A DNA stretch of 15,928 nucleotides, taken from NCBI RefSeq assembly GCF_026790145.1, contig NZ_JALAMS010000070.1:1-15928 (forward strand), given 5' to 3'. A program made the translations under genes and the position numbers. Below are positions 7,037 through 14,146 of this stretch, in pieces (position 1 is the stretch's first letter; each line of letters starts with the position of its first letter). Below the pieces are notes generated by a model. That model was given only the letters and a program-made list of their open reading frames with translations. It did no database searches and was not told the origin of the DNA. Origin of the DNA: Bacillus_I endophytica_A. GTDB lineage: Bacteria > Bacillota > Bacilli > Bacillales > Bacillaceae_H.

Positions 7037-7408
7037 TTAAGCAGATTTTTGATGAAGCTTATGATACGTAATTCGGACAAGTTTGTCCATAGTAAAGACG
7101 ATAAGGAGGCTTGATAAAAAAGCGGCTAGAAAGCGATGATCATTGTTTATACTTTGTATAAAATGAAAGACAAAACGGTGTAGCAAACAAAATATAATGG
7201 TTATAAAAAAAAGTTTTATTCCTAACAAAATCTCTTTTTGACGTTCTTTATTAATTCCTTTCCATACCCCACAGATGCCGACAAAACTTACAAGCATTGC
7301 ACCAACCCCAAGCACATATTGACGCTCGTGCCATACTTGTACAAACCCTAAAAATAAAAGTCCTAAAAATACAAAGGAAAGCGCCGTATCTCTTTTGGTA
7401 TTTTTCAC
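7037..7408 (-). CDS. Small multi-pass membrane protein, unknown function
   Basis: A 123-residue hydrophobic protein of no family I recognise. After a short basic start (KNTKRDT) there are about four membrane segments: FVFLGLLFLGFVQVW, VLGVGAMLVSFVGICGVW, LFFITIIFCLLHRFVF and a final one around LAAFLSSLLIVFTM, then a basic tail. The GTG at 7408 is chosen because AAAGGAG (7416-7422) stands 7 bases upstream; a longer reading from TTG at 7438 would put that site inside the gene. A strong terminator follows. The gene upstream on the same strand ends 138 bases away with a hairpin between, so it is probably transcribed alone. I see no enzymatic motif. Confidence 0.72.
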   Translation of the reverse strand: MKNTKRDTALSFVFLGLLFLGFVQVWHERQYVLGVGAMLVSFVGICGVWKGINKERQKEILLGIKLFFITIIFCLLHRFVFHFIQSINNDHRFLAAFLSSLLIVFTMDKLVRITYHKLHQKSA

Positions 7409-7510
7409 TCTTCTTCTCCTTTCATATATACTAAACAATTATCCCAAGTTTATCATACATTTTCTCTTCTGTTCCCCCTTTTTTACATTTTTCTGGATAT
7501 TTTTTAGTGT

Positions 7511-7538
7511 AAAAGAGAAGAGCACGCTCTTCTCTTTT
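7511..7538. terminator. 12-bp hairpin after the von Willebrand A gene
   Basis: AAAAGAGAAGAG (7511-7522) pairs with CTCTTCTCTTTT (7527-7538) around a CACG loop, eight bases beyond the stop codon. The T-rich tail is short, so termination may be incomplete. Confidence 0.65.
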
Positions 7539-7545
7539 ATGACTG

Positions 7546-8862
7546 TCACTGCCACTTATCTTTCCACTCTTGAATCATTTTATTATTTTCTTTTATTTTC
7601 GCTTTCATAAGAGCTAGTTTTTGATCTCTAATCTCCCATACGGCTTCTTTACGGCTTTTATATTGATCTAAAATACGCTTTTCTAACCTTTTAATTTCCT
7701 CTGATGAGAGTAATTTTTGTTCCTCTATATACTTTACCCCTAAAAGAAGTCGATCACGCTCCCTTAGGCTTGCTTTATCATAAGATTCTTTAATAGAATC
7801 AAAACGTCTCTGCTCGCTAAGCTGTTCCTCATCTGAAATTGCCGCCTCTTGCACAAAAGTTTTTTCAGGCGTTTCTTGCTCCCACTCTTCCTTAATGTAT
7901 GTTTGTAGTTCTTCCTCCGTTGCCACGGTCTTGTAGGTACCTTTTGCTGCGACTTGTTGAAGTGCCGCTTCCTCCTCTTGCTCTACATCAAGACCAATAA
8001 TATGGATATCCTCGCTACCATTAGAAAGAATACTTTTACTTTCTTCTCCTTCGTTCTCACAAATATCTATTCCATCGCTAATAATATAAATAGAATTTTC
8101 ATATTGTTCATCACTGTAGGAAGAAAGAACTTCTTCTACTTTTTGCAATCCTGCTGTAAATGAAGTGTCATCCCCTTCTCTATATTCTGCTAGAGAAGAA
8201 GCAAATTCACCTGGTTCATATGACTTATGATCATATGCTACTTGTATATTCCGGCATGCGGGGACTTTTTGTGTTTCCTCATCCTCTTCTATTGGGTTCT
8301 CATATGTTAAAAGTGTAAGGGATTCGTCGTTAGGAAGAGCTGCTGCAAAATCAATAATTGCCTTTTTCGCTAATGAAAGTTTTGTTTGATTTCCTAACGT
8401 TTCTTCCATACTTTTACTCCCGTCTATCAAAAGTACGGCATTCTTCTTTTTCTTTTGATCAGCAGTTACCTCTGGAAATACAGGTTCAAATGTTTCAAGC
8501 TCTTTTTCTATTTTCCCGTACTCTCCACTTCCTAATAAGTAAACAAGATAGTTATAAAACGATTGCTCGCTACTTTTTTGCGACTGGGCGAATGAATCAA
8601 TTTTCTTATGTAGAAAAGGTTCTAGATCACTTTCGATGATTTCGTCATATTTTAACGTTTGGGCAAGTTCTCTCCCCTTTAAATACTTTTTTACAAGAAT
8701 CCCTTGCTTTTGATTGTTCATATCTTCTACAGTTTCTGCTGCTTGTGGTATGTTTTCTATATTAGCGCTTGAATAAGCATCAGTTTCTTCTTTTTTGCCA
8801 CATGCAGTATGTATAAATAAAATGAAAATAAAAAAACTGATTAAGAGCGTTTTCCGCTTCAT
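7546..8862 (-). CDS. Probable lipoprotein with von Willebrand factor A domain
   Basis: A 438-residue exported protein. MKRK, a hydrophobic stretch and C21 (HTACGKK) look like a lipoprotein signal, but H at -3 departs from the usual L/V/I. Residues about 141-310 form a von Willebrand A domain with a complete metal site: D147, S149, S151 (DGSKS), T233 (DDTSF) and D263 (ISDGID). C203 and C268 could form a disulfide outside the cell. The last 110 residues are strongly charged and probably a long coiled coil, ending QEWKDKWQ. Such domains bind protein partners; the partner here is unknown. B. subtilis YwmC and YwmD are exported proteins of similar type, but orthology is not claimed. The ATG at 8862 has AAAGGTG about 10 bases upstream. 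Confidence 0.85.
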   Translation of the reverse strand: MKRKTLLISFFIFILFIHTACGKKEETDAYSSANIENIPQAAETVEDMNNQKQGILVKKYLKGRELAQTLKYDEIIESDLEPFLHKKIDSFAQSQKSSEQSFYNYLVYLLGSGEYGKIEKELETFEPVFPEVTADQKKKKNAVLLIDGSKSMEETLGNQTKLSLAKKAIIDFAAALPNDESLTLLTYENPIEEDEETQKVPACRNIQVAYDHKSYEPGEFASSLAEYREGDDTSFTAGLQKVEEVLSSYSDEQYENSIYIISDGIDICENEGEESKSILSNGSEDIHIIGLDVEQEEEAALQQVAAKGTYKTVATEEELQTYIKEEWEQETPEKTFVQEAAISDEEQLSEQRRFDSIKESYDKASLRERDRLLLGVKYIEEQKLLSSEEIKRLEKRILDQYKSRKEAVWEIRDQKLALMKAKIKENNKMIQEWKDKWQ

Positions 8863-8965
8863 ATCTATTATGCACCTTTCTTTCTAAAATGCTTTCTTCT
8901 TCTATATCGGTTTTGCTTCTTTCACGCTTCATAACTTCCCGTATTTACCAGCCCCTATCTTCTTC

Positions 8966-8994
8966 ATTATCTTAAAATTCCTCTAGCCAATCAA
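8966..8994 (-). promoter_or_regulatory. Candidate SigA promoter of the von Willebrand A gene
   Basis: TTGATT (8989-8994) and GATAAT (8966-8971) on the minus strand are 17 bases apart, immediately after the splB terminator. This gives a leader of about 95 bases. Confidence 0.55.
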
Positions 8995-9000
8995 CAAAAA

Positions 9001-9031
9001 AATAAAGCTAGAGATATTCTCTAGCTTTATT
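9001..9031 (-). terminator. Intrinsic terminator of splAB
   Basis: AATAAAGCTAGAG (9001-9013) pairs perfectly with CTCTAGCTTTATT (9019-9031), followed by seven T on the minus strand. The stem overlaps the splB stop codon by two bases. Confidence 0.9.
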
Positions 9032-10058
9032 ATGTGAAGTATTCAATTTTGGCGTTCGGAAAGTATTTATCAATATAAGATTCCAAATGCTCACGAAGCT
9101 CATGTTCTTCATCTTTAGAATAAATATATTTTCCAATTCCATATCGTCCCCACTTATAGCGACGACTTTCTTCATCCATTTCAAGCTTTGATTTTGGATA
9201 GTTTTTTTGAATAACTCGCTTTGCTGGCTTTGTAAAGCGATGCTGAATCATTTCAAAAGTGATGTCTTGTCGGGCACTTTCAGGCAACTGTGCATCAAGC
9301 TTTTCAAAAAGCGTCTTATACCCTTCCTCCCAGCCTTCATGAATATAAATAGGAGCAACAATAAATCCAAGCGGATATCCTGCTTCTGCAACTTTCCTCG
9401 CAGCCTCAATTCGATAATCAAGCGATGATGTTCCAGGCTCGAAATTTTTAATAACATAATCAGCATTCACACTAAAACGAAATCTTGTACGCCCGTTATG
9501 CTCTGCATCTAAAAGATGATCAACATGATGAAACTTTGTAACAAAACGCAGTCTTCCAAAATCCGTTTTCCCAAAATATTCAATAGCACGTTTAAGCGTA
9601 TGTGTTAAGTGATCAATTCCAACAATGTCAGAAGTACATGAAGCTTCAAAACGGGTCATTTCAGGTGCTCTTTCCTCCATATACTTTCTTGCTTGATCAA
9701 AAATTTCATATGTATTTACATATGTTCGAATGTATGGTTTGCTGCCCATTGTTGTTTGTAAATAACAATAGTGACAGTGTCCCATACATCCTGTTGCAAA
9801 AGGTATTGCATATTCTGCTGATGGCTTTGATGTATCAAACTTTAACGTTTTTCTTACGCCAACAACAAGCGTTGATTTAGCGTTACGGTATTGCTGTAGA
9901 TGATTTTCCCCTGGAATGTTTCTTACTTGATTATGTGAAGTTGTTTCTCTTATTTCAAGACCCATCTTTTCAAACTTTTCTTTTAGTTCTACACCAAGAA
10001 GGTATTCAAGCGCTCTTGGTTCAATATATACAAGCTGTGGTACAAAAGGTTTTATCAT
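9030..10058 (-). CDS. splB: Spore photoproduct lyase (radical SAM)
   Basis: Radical S-adenosylmethionine enzyme that reverts the spore photoproduct (5-thyminyl-5,6-dihydrothymine) in DNA to two thymines during germination. The 342-residue protein matches B. subtilis SplB in length and nearly throughout. The Fe-S cluster motif is C91-x3-C95-x2-C98 in ATGCMGHCHYCYL; C141 (FEASCTSD) is the hydrogen donor, and Y97 and Y99 of the radical path are present. The end NAKIEYFT is also shared. The ATG at 10058 has AAAGG about 10 bases upstream. It follows splA by 70 bases with no terminator, as in B. subtilis, where the operon is read in the forespore by SigG. Its presence marks the organism as a spore former. 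Confidence 0.98.
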   Translation of the reverse strand: MIKPFVPQLVYIEPRALEYLLGVELKEKFEKMGLEIRETTSHNQVRNIPGENHLQQYRNAKSTLVVGVRKTLKFDTSKPSAEYAIPFATGCMGHCHYCYLQTTMGSKPYIRTYVNTYEIFDQARKYMEERAPEMTRFEASCTSDIVGIDHLTHTLKRAIEYFGKTDFGRLRFVTKFHHVDHLLDAEHNGRTRFRFSVNADYVIKNFEPGTSSLDYRIEAARKVAEAGYPLGFIVAPIYIHEGWEEGYKTLFEKLDAQLPESARQDITFEMIQHRFTKPAKRVIQKNYPKSKLEMDEESRRYKWGRYGIGKYIYSKDEEHELREHLESYIDKYFPNAKIEYFT

Positions 10059-10128
10059 CCCTGTAAATCCTTTCTCCGTTAGACACGGGCTTTAAAAGCG
10101 TTCCTTTATATAGTAGAGAACCATTTTT

Positions 10129-10380
10129 TTAATCATCCTGCTCATAATCAAAGATTTCGTTGTATGCCTGCTGTGCATCTTGTTCCGTAGGGAAAAGAGC
10201 ATCATCTTCACCAATGAGGTGATATGATTCATGAATAAAAAGAGCAACGTCGTTTTTATTTTCAGGGTGTTGTACAATCTCTGCTTTTTGAATGTTTGCT
10301 ACTGTCGCAGCATGCGGATTGCGATATATAACATACACGTCGTCTCCTTCGCGTATTTCTTTTGGATCAAGCGTATTCAT
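10129..10380 (-). CDS. splA: SplA, small regulator of the spore photoproduct lyase operon
   Basis: An 83-residue acidic protein directly upstream of splB. Its core, VYVIYRNPHAATVANIQKAE followed by IVQHPENK and ALF, fits B. subtilis SplA, a small TRAP-like protein that lowers splAB expression. The mechanism here is inferred from that homologue. The ATG at 10380 has AGAAGGG upstream. The spacer upstream (10381-10482) contains CATAAAA resembling a SigG -10 (CATAnnTA), but no fitting -35 was found, so forespore control is expected from the homologue rather than shown. Identification rests on position and motif together. Confidence 0.87.
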   Translation of the reverse strand: MNTLDPKEIREGDDVYVIYRNPHAATVANIQKAEIVQHPENKNDVALFIHESYHLIGEDDALFPTEQDAQQAYNEIFDYEQDD

Positions 10381-10482
10381 TTTATCCCTTCTCTCGTTTA
10401 GATTTTAGGAACTATCCCATTTTTTTAGCGTCTCCGCCATATACTGTTTTATGAACCGTCTAATGAATTAGCCAATGTTACC

Positions 10483-10524
10483 AAAAAAAAAAAAAAAAAC
10501 GCAGCATCTTCTAGATGCTGCGTT
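10483..10524 (-). terminator. Strong terminator with a 17-T tract
   Basis: AACGCAGCATCT and AGATGCTGCGTT (10498-10524, TCT loop) form a perfect 12-bp stem, followed on the minus strand by 17 T (A-run at 10483-10499). It ends the 61-residue gene and separates it from splA. The homopolymer is prone to slippage. Confidence 0.93.
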
Positions 10525-10536
10525 TGTTACTATATA

Positions 10537-10722
10537 TTATACATTTTGGCTTGATTTTTGCGCGTTTTTCAACCGATTTGCAAAGACATCTTTTGCTTGA
10601 GTAGAGCGATTGTCTGCTTCTCTTTCTTCCCATAGAACTAAAAGGCGACGATAATAAACATACCCACCTAAACTAAGCAGAAACAACAAAATGGTTAAAA
10701 CCATTACAAAATCAAAATCCAC
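10537..10722 (-). CDS. Small single-pass membrane protein, unknown function
   Basis: A 61-residue protein with one membrane segment (about residues 6-24, VMVLTILLFLLSLGGYVYY) followed by RR and a charged, probably helical cytoplasmic tail ending SSQNV. The positive residues after the segment predict N-out, C-in. The start is the GTG at 10722, with AAGGAG about 11 bases upstream. A very strong terminator follows 13 bases after the stop. It lies 75 bases after the GNAT-like gene on the same strand with no hairpin between, so the two may be co-transcribed. No family was recognised. Confidence 0.7.
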   Translation of the reverse strand: MDFDFVMVLTILLFLLSLGGYVYYRRLLVLWEEREADNRSTQAKDVFANRLKNAQKSSQNV

Positions 10723-10797
10723 AATCGATCATTCTCCTTTTCACAGTGTCTTTACCACATTAACGAAAAAGGTAAGAGCAAAGTTTCATTTTTCACA

Positions 10798-11226
10798 TTA
10801 CAGTTGTTTAACAAACGTGTGACGACTTTCATCATAATTTAAAAGTGCACTATCCTGATGTTGAAACCGCTCATTTTCAACGTTCGTAGACACAATAATT
10901 TTCTTACAACCTTTTTGCTTTGCCCATGTTTGCAAATAAACAAACAAAGCATCTATATATAAATCAATCTCCTCATTCCCATAAAGAAGCTCACTAATGT
11001 ACAAATGTTTCCCGTCGCAAAAGTTGGTATGAATACTTCCCCCAACAATAACCACTATCTTTTGCTTCACAGAAAGCGAAAAGAAATGATGACCTTCTGC
11101 ATTCATAACCGTTGCTTGCTGAATAAATTGATCACGATCTAATTCCGCATCAAGACGTTTTAGAAAGTGAAAAACTTGAAACCATTCCTCCGTGCTACTT
11201 AGTTGCTTAATTTCGTAATTGTCCAT
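10798..11226 (-). CDS. GNAT-like protein lacking the canonical acetyl-CoA loop
   Basis: A 142-residue protein with the general order of a GNAT acetyltransferase: an N-terminal strand-helix (YEIKQLSSTEEW), central strands (HHFFSLSVKQKIVVIVGGSI), a strand LYISELLYGN, a helix IDALFVYLQTWAKQKGC, then KKIIVSTN. The place after the ELLYGN strand normally holds R/Q-x-x-G-x-G/A, the pyrophosphate-binding loop; here it reads EEIDLY, so acetyl-CoA binding is doubtful. It may be a non-catalytic relative or another fold. The start is the ATG at 11226 because GGGAG stands 7 bases upstream; in-frame Met codons upstream lack such a site. It is transcribed away from the alarmone synthetase. Family assignment is by fold pattern only. 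Confidence 0.6.
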   Translation of the reverse strand: MDNYEIKQLSSTEEWFQVFHFLKRLDAELDRDQFIQQATVMNAEGHHFFSLSVKQKIVVIVGGSIHTNFCDGKHLYISELLYGNEEIDLYIDALFVYLQTWAKQKGCKKIIVSTNVENERFQHQDSALLNYDESRHTFVKQL

Positions 11227-11298
11227 TGTTATACTCCCATCATCAGTAGAGCCGTCATGCTTGAAATTGTTCGCATGATGTTTACACATAAGTTGCAA

Positions 11299-11467
11299 AA
11301 CAGCTTTACTGACTATTTTCCATTTTTGACATTATTTTTATTTTTAAGACGTTAAAAAGTTAAAAAAATAACCCTACTATAATATTCAAGTTATACTCAT
11401 CTTTTTTGGGGGTGATTCTACTTAAAAATAAATTTTTAGTGGAGACCTCTCCCTTGTTCCTTAAAAG
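11299..11467. other. Spacer between divergent GNAT-like and alarmone synthetase genes
   Basis: A+T-rich. There is a TATAAT on the plus strand at about 11379 without a convincing -35, and a TTGACA near 11326 without a convincing -10. GGAGA/TCTCC (11441-11452) is a small palindrome. A 19-codon GTG reading frame at 11411-11470 has no spaced ribosome site and is not called. Confidence 0.4.
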
Positions 11468-11496
11468 TTGACGAATTTTTATAGCAGTGCTTTAAT
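11468..11496 (+). promoter_or_regulatory. SigA promoter (extended -10) of the alarmone synthetase gene
   Basis: TTGACG (11468-11473), 17 bases, then TTTAAT (11491-11496) preceded by TGC, an extended -10. Each hexamer matches consensus at five of six positions. The leader would be about 60 bases. No ECF-type TGAAAC/CGTC pair was seen, although B. subtilis ywaC is known to use SigM/SigW. Confidence 0.75.
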
Positions 11497-11561
11497 AATG
11501 ATGAATCTACATTAAAAAAGTGAGTTACTGGAAATTTCCATATGACAAGGAGCTTTTAACA

Positions 11562-12197
11562 ATGTTACCTAGTAAGGAAACGCTACAATTTTTAATGCCA
11601 TATAAGTTTGCTGTTGATGAACTTAAAACTAAACTAAAAATCATCCAGCAGGAGGCTTATTTTTCACTTGAGCACAATCCAATTGAACATATGAAGTTTC
11701 GGGTTAAGAGCCCGGAAAGCATGACAAAAAAGTTAAAAAGAAAAGGTGCGGCTGCAACGTTAACAAGTGCAAAAAATGTTTTAAATGATATCGTTGGCGC
11801 ACGCATTGTATGTTGTTTTGAAGAAGATATTTACTTTTTACGTGACTTATTTTATTCACGTCCTGATCTAACTGTAGTTGAAGAAAAAGACTATATTAAA
11901 GAACCAAAATCAAACGGCTATAGAAGTCTACACTTAATTGTCGAAGTACCTGTTGTAATGCATGAAAAAACAGAAATGGTTAGAGCAGAGATTCAAATTC
12001 GTACTATTGCAATGGATTTTTGGGCAAGTGTTGAACATAAAATTTTCTATAAATACGACCGGGAAATCCCTACTCATTTAAAAGAGGAATTATCAGAAGC
12101 TGCCTCTGCCGCTAACGAACTAGATTTGAAAATGGCTAAAGTTCGAAAAGAAATTCAAAATATCGAAAATGCGTATGATTCGATGATTATGCACTAG
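11562..12197 (+). CDS. ywaC: Small alarmone synthetase (RelP/YwaC type GTP pyrophosphokinase)
   Basis: Transfers pyrophosphate from ATP to GDP or GTP to make (p)ppGpp. The 211-residue protein has only the RelA/SpoT synthetase domain, with no HD hydrolase or C-terminal regulatory domains. Visible are R47 in FRVKSPES, D76 in NDIVGARIVC (magnesium), Y120 in NGYRSLHL (base stacking) and E143 in AEIQIRTIAMDFW. Phrases such as HNPIEH, RVKSPES, GYRSLHLIVE and QIRTIAMDFWAS are closer to YwaC/RelP than to YjbM/RelQ. The ATG at 11562 is chosen because AAGGAG (11547-11552) stands 9 bases upstream; a longer reading from GTG at 11520 has no ribosome site. Family is certain; the RelP subgroup is likely. 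Confidence 0.93.
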   Translation: MLPSKETLQFLMPYKFAVDELKTKLKIIQQEAYFSLEHNPIEHMKFRVKSPESMTKKLKRKGAAATLTSAKNVLNDIVGARIVCCFEEDIYFLRDLFYSRPDLTVVEEKDYIKEPKSNGYRSLHLIVEVPVVMHEKTEMVRAEIQIRTIAMDFWASVEHKIFYKYDREIPTHLKEELSEAASAANELDLKMAKVRKEIQNIENAYDSMIMH

Positions 12198-12308
12198 TTC
12201 ATTCTTCTTTAAATATGACGATTCTTCAAAAAATAAGGACTATCAGTTGCTCTCTATCTCTTAATAAGCTACGATAAAAGAAAGAACGTATTTAACGAGG
12301 TGGACAAG

Positions 12309-12416
12309 GTGAATCTTAAAAAAATCGCGCAAATTTTTTTAATCGCGATTGCAGCAACAGTTTTTGGCTCTTTCATTGTACTTATACTTGTACGAGCCCT
12401 TGTTGGTCTGTTTTAA
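12309..12416 (+). CDS. 35-residue single-span membrane peptide, unknown function
   Basis: The reading frame starts at GTG 12309 and has GAGGTGG about 5-7 bases upstream. The peptide begins MNLKKIAQIF, is hydrophobic through ATVFGSFIVLILV, and ends RALVGLF. Two lysines at the front and one arginine near the end flank one long membrane helix. A terminator follows ten bases after the stop. It lies about 110 bases after the alarmone synthetase with no terminator between, so it could share that transcript; no convincing promoter of its own was found. The good ribosome site, compact coding and terminator support a real gene. It could be a small membrane regulator or a type I toxin-like peptide, but no family was recognised. 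Confidence 0.65.
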   Translation: MNLKKIAQIFLIAIAATVFGSFIVLILVRALVGLF

Positions 12417-12426
12417 AATATAATAA

Positions 12427-12457
12427 AAAAAGCTGACAACTGGATTGTCAGCTTTTT
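12427..12457. terminator. Bidirectional terminator between the 35-residue gene and the YjbQ gene
   Basis: AGCTGACAA (12431-12439) pairs with TTGTCAGCT (12445-12453), flanked by A and T runs on both sides, so it can act in both directions for these convergent genes. Confidence 0.9.
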
Positions 12458-12463
12458 CTTCTT

Positions 12464-12859
12464 TTATAATACTTTCACATAAAATGTACGCGTTCTCGGA
12501 CCATCGTATTCACAAAAATAAATTCCTTGCCAAATTCCAAGAAGAAGATCCCCTTCTGTAACGATAATGTGTTGCGAAGGACCAACTGTGCTTACTTTTA
12601 AATGAGCTGCTGTGTTACCTTCCATATGACGATCTTCCCTATGTTCCCACGGATAAACTTCATCAAAGCGCCGAATCATATCTTTTTTCACATCTGGATC
12701 TGCGTTTTCATTAATTGTAATCCCTGCTGTTGTATGTGGAGAATATACAAGAACCGCTCCTTCTTTCACATTCGCCTCCTTTACAACACTACGTACTGTG
12801 TCTGTTACATCAATCATTTCATCTCTTTTTTTCGTTTCTACCGTAAACTTTTTCAACAT
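12464..12859 (-). CDS. YjbQ/UPF0047 family protein (secondary thiamine-phosphate synthase-like)
   Basis: A 131-residue protein covering the whole family. Signature stretches are VYSPHTTAGITINENADPDV (38-57), EGNTAAHLKVSTVGPS (80-95) and LLLGIWQGIYFCEYDGPRTR (105-124). The conserved histidines H42 and H86 are in place. E. coli YjbQ shows a weak thiamine-phosphate synthase activity, the origin of the usual name; the physiological role is not settled, and no thiamine gene is nearby. B. subtilis YugU is in the same family. The ATG at 12859 has AAGGAG about 10 bases upstream. It is transcribed convergently with the 35-residue gene and divergently from the VC0807-like gene. Confidence 0.92.
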   Translation of the reverse strand: MLKKFTVETKKRDEMIDVTDTVRSVVKEANVKEGAVLVYSPHTTAGITINENADPDVKKDMIRRFDEVYPWEHREDRHMEGNTAAHLKVSTVGPSQHIIVTEGDLLLGIWQGIYFCEYDGPRTRTFYVKVL

Positions 12860-13003
12860 GAAATAAATTCTCCTTTTTTTCTTTTATTTTCTAGAATTTC
12901 TGCTACACTTTTTACTAGAACCGATTGTTCTTACAAGTACTATAACCGATTTCATAAAAGAGAAACAGCTTGATTCTAATCGAATTTTAGGAGGCACATA
13001 GAT

Positions 13004-13684
13004 TTGGGAAAAGCAAGTCGTACAATTATTTTTGATATTCTATTTTACATTGCTGTTCCATGGCTAATTTGGAAATATGGCCGTGAGAGCCTTGGTGACT
13101 ATTATGCAATGCTTCTATCAACAGGACCTGGTATCCTTTATACGCTTTATCGCTTCGGGCGAGACAAGCAGTTTAATGTAACAGGGCTGTTTATTTTAAC
13201 AACGATGATTTCAAGCACTGCTGTTGATCTTTTATCAGGCTCTGCTGAAGCAATGCTCGTTAATAGCGTATATGTTTCTGCTATTATTGGCGTCTTTTTC
13301 CTTGTGACAACATTTACAAAAAGACCATTCGCTATGTATTTTTTCGTTGATGGCTATCAGCTAATGGGCTATGATCGTCAACAAACACTCGCAGCTTGTC
13401 TGCACCCTTCTATCCTAAAAGGATTCCAAATTTGCACAGGAATCATGGCGCTTCGGCAGTTCGCTACAAGCGGTGTGAAGTGGTATTTAATCGGAAAATA
13501 CGGTGTTGATGGATACGACAAAATGCTTGTTGTAATGCGTGTAACAGGCTGGATTTTTTCAGGAGTTGTAACGGTTGCGCTCATTATTGTTGCAAGCAAG
13601 CTTGGCAATATGCTTCCACATGAAGAAGATGAAAAGGATGAAGATCAAAACCCACCACCATCTCCTGACCATAAGCTAATCTAA
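13004..13684 (+). CDS. VC0807-like integral membrane protein
   Basis: A 226-residue protein with about six membrane segments: IIFDILFYIAVPWLIW (8-23), YAMLLSTGPGILYTLY (34-49), VTGLFILTTMISSTAV (59-74), VNSVYVSAIIGVFFLV (86-101), one near 135-152, and GWIFSGVVTVALIIVA (182-197). The tail is acidic and proline-rich (DEKDEDQNPPPSPD). Phrases such as WKYGRESLGDYYAMLLS, VDLLSGSAE and KRPFAMYFF fit what I recall of the VC0807 family, whose function is unknown. The start is TTG at 13004, decided by AGGAGG 9 bases upstream; no nearer ATG/GTG fits. A strong terminator follows at once, so it seems to be a single-gene unit. Confidence 0.75.
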   Translation: MGKASRTIIFDILFYIAVPWLIWKYGRESLGDYYAMLLSTGPGILYTLYRFGRDKQFNVTGLFILTTMISSTAVDLLSGSAEAMLVNSVYVSAIIGVFFLVTTFTKRPFAMYFFVDGYQLMGYDRQQTLAACLHPSILKGFQICTGIMALRQFATSGVKWYLIGKYGVDGYDKMLVVMRVTGWIFSGVVTVALIIVASKLGNMLPHEEDEKDEDQNPPPSPDHKLI

Positions 13685-13717
13685 AAAGCATCCTGCATAA
13701 TGGCAGGATGCTTTTTT
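13683..13717 (+). terminator. Intrinsic terminator of the VC0807-like gene
   Basis: AGCATCCTGC (13687-13696) pairs with GCAGGATGCT (13703-13712), followed by a T run on the plus strand and preceded by an A run, so it may also act in reverse. Confidence 0.93.
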
Positions 13718-13788
13718 TCGGTTTTAAAAGGAAAATAGCTTATGATATGGAATGACTTACAAGAGATAAAAAGATGAGGTGAGAAAGT

Positions 13789-14136
13789 ATGAAAAAAGCA
13801 TTTATTTTTATCATTCTTTTTCTATTGATTGGAATTGGATTTCTGTTTTCTGTACGAGAATCTGATGTTTTTGCCCAATTTCCTATTCCAAGAACAGCTG
13901 AAAAAGATGCGAAGATATCTCACGACTCCTCTGTTGAAAAGTATGCTAGATATAGCTGGCCGAAAATAAAGAAAGATGAACCAATTCCTTCCTCTTATAA
14001 AACGTTAATTACAATGTGGGGATGGAAAGAGAAAGAACAACAAGATCGTAAAGAAATGACAGTGTTTAAAAAGGATGAAAAAGAGATTCGCTTTTTTACA
14101 CACGATGGCTTCTTTATCCTAGTCACAACAAAATAA
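13789..14136 (+). CDS. Signal-anchored small protein, unknown function
   Basis: A 115-residue protein: MKKA, one hydrophobic segment (AFIFIILFLLIGIGFLFSV, about 4-22), then a charged hydrophilic domain. The domain contains YARYSWPKIKKDEP, LITMWGWKEKEQQ and ends FFTHDGFFILVTTK, a pattern of strands after a helix. There is no lipobox cysteine; ESDVFAQF could be a cleavage area, or the segment may stay as an anchor. The ATG at 13789 has GAGGTGA about 7 bases upstream. It stands between two terminators, so it is a single-gene unit; no clear promoter was found. Family not recognised. Confidence 0.75.
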   Translation: MKKAFIFIILFLLIGIGFLFSVRESDVFAQFPIPRTAEKDAKISHDSSVEKYARYSWPKIKKDEPIPSSYKTLITMWGWKEKEQQDRKEMTVFKKDEKEIRFFTHDGFFILVTTK

Positions 14137-14146
14137 AGCTTTTCAT

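Noticed and set aside
8780..8932. A 50-codon frame beginning MKRERSKTD in the leader of the von Willebrand A gene
   Set aside because: Its second half overlaps the signal peptide of that gene out of frame, and the ribosome site is poor. The first half is charged and gene-like, so it is only weakly rejected.
8929..8967. A 12-codon frame MKKIGAGKYGKL upstream of the same gene
   Set aside because: Its start overlaps the candidate -10, so the predicted transcript would not contain it.
10381..10482. SigG promoter for splAB
   Set aside because: CATAAAA resembles the -10, but no -35 of the right type is at 17-18 bases, so it is not called.
11411..11470. 19-codon GTG frame before the alarmone synthetase
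   Set aside because: GGGGG abuts the GTG without spacing, and the frame runs into the -35 of the promoter.
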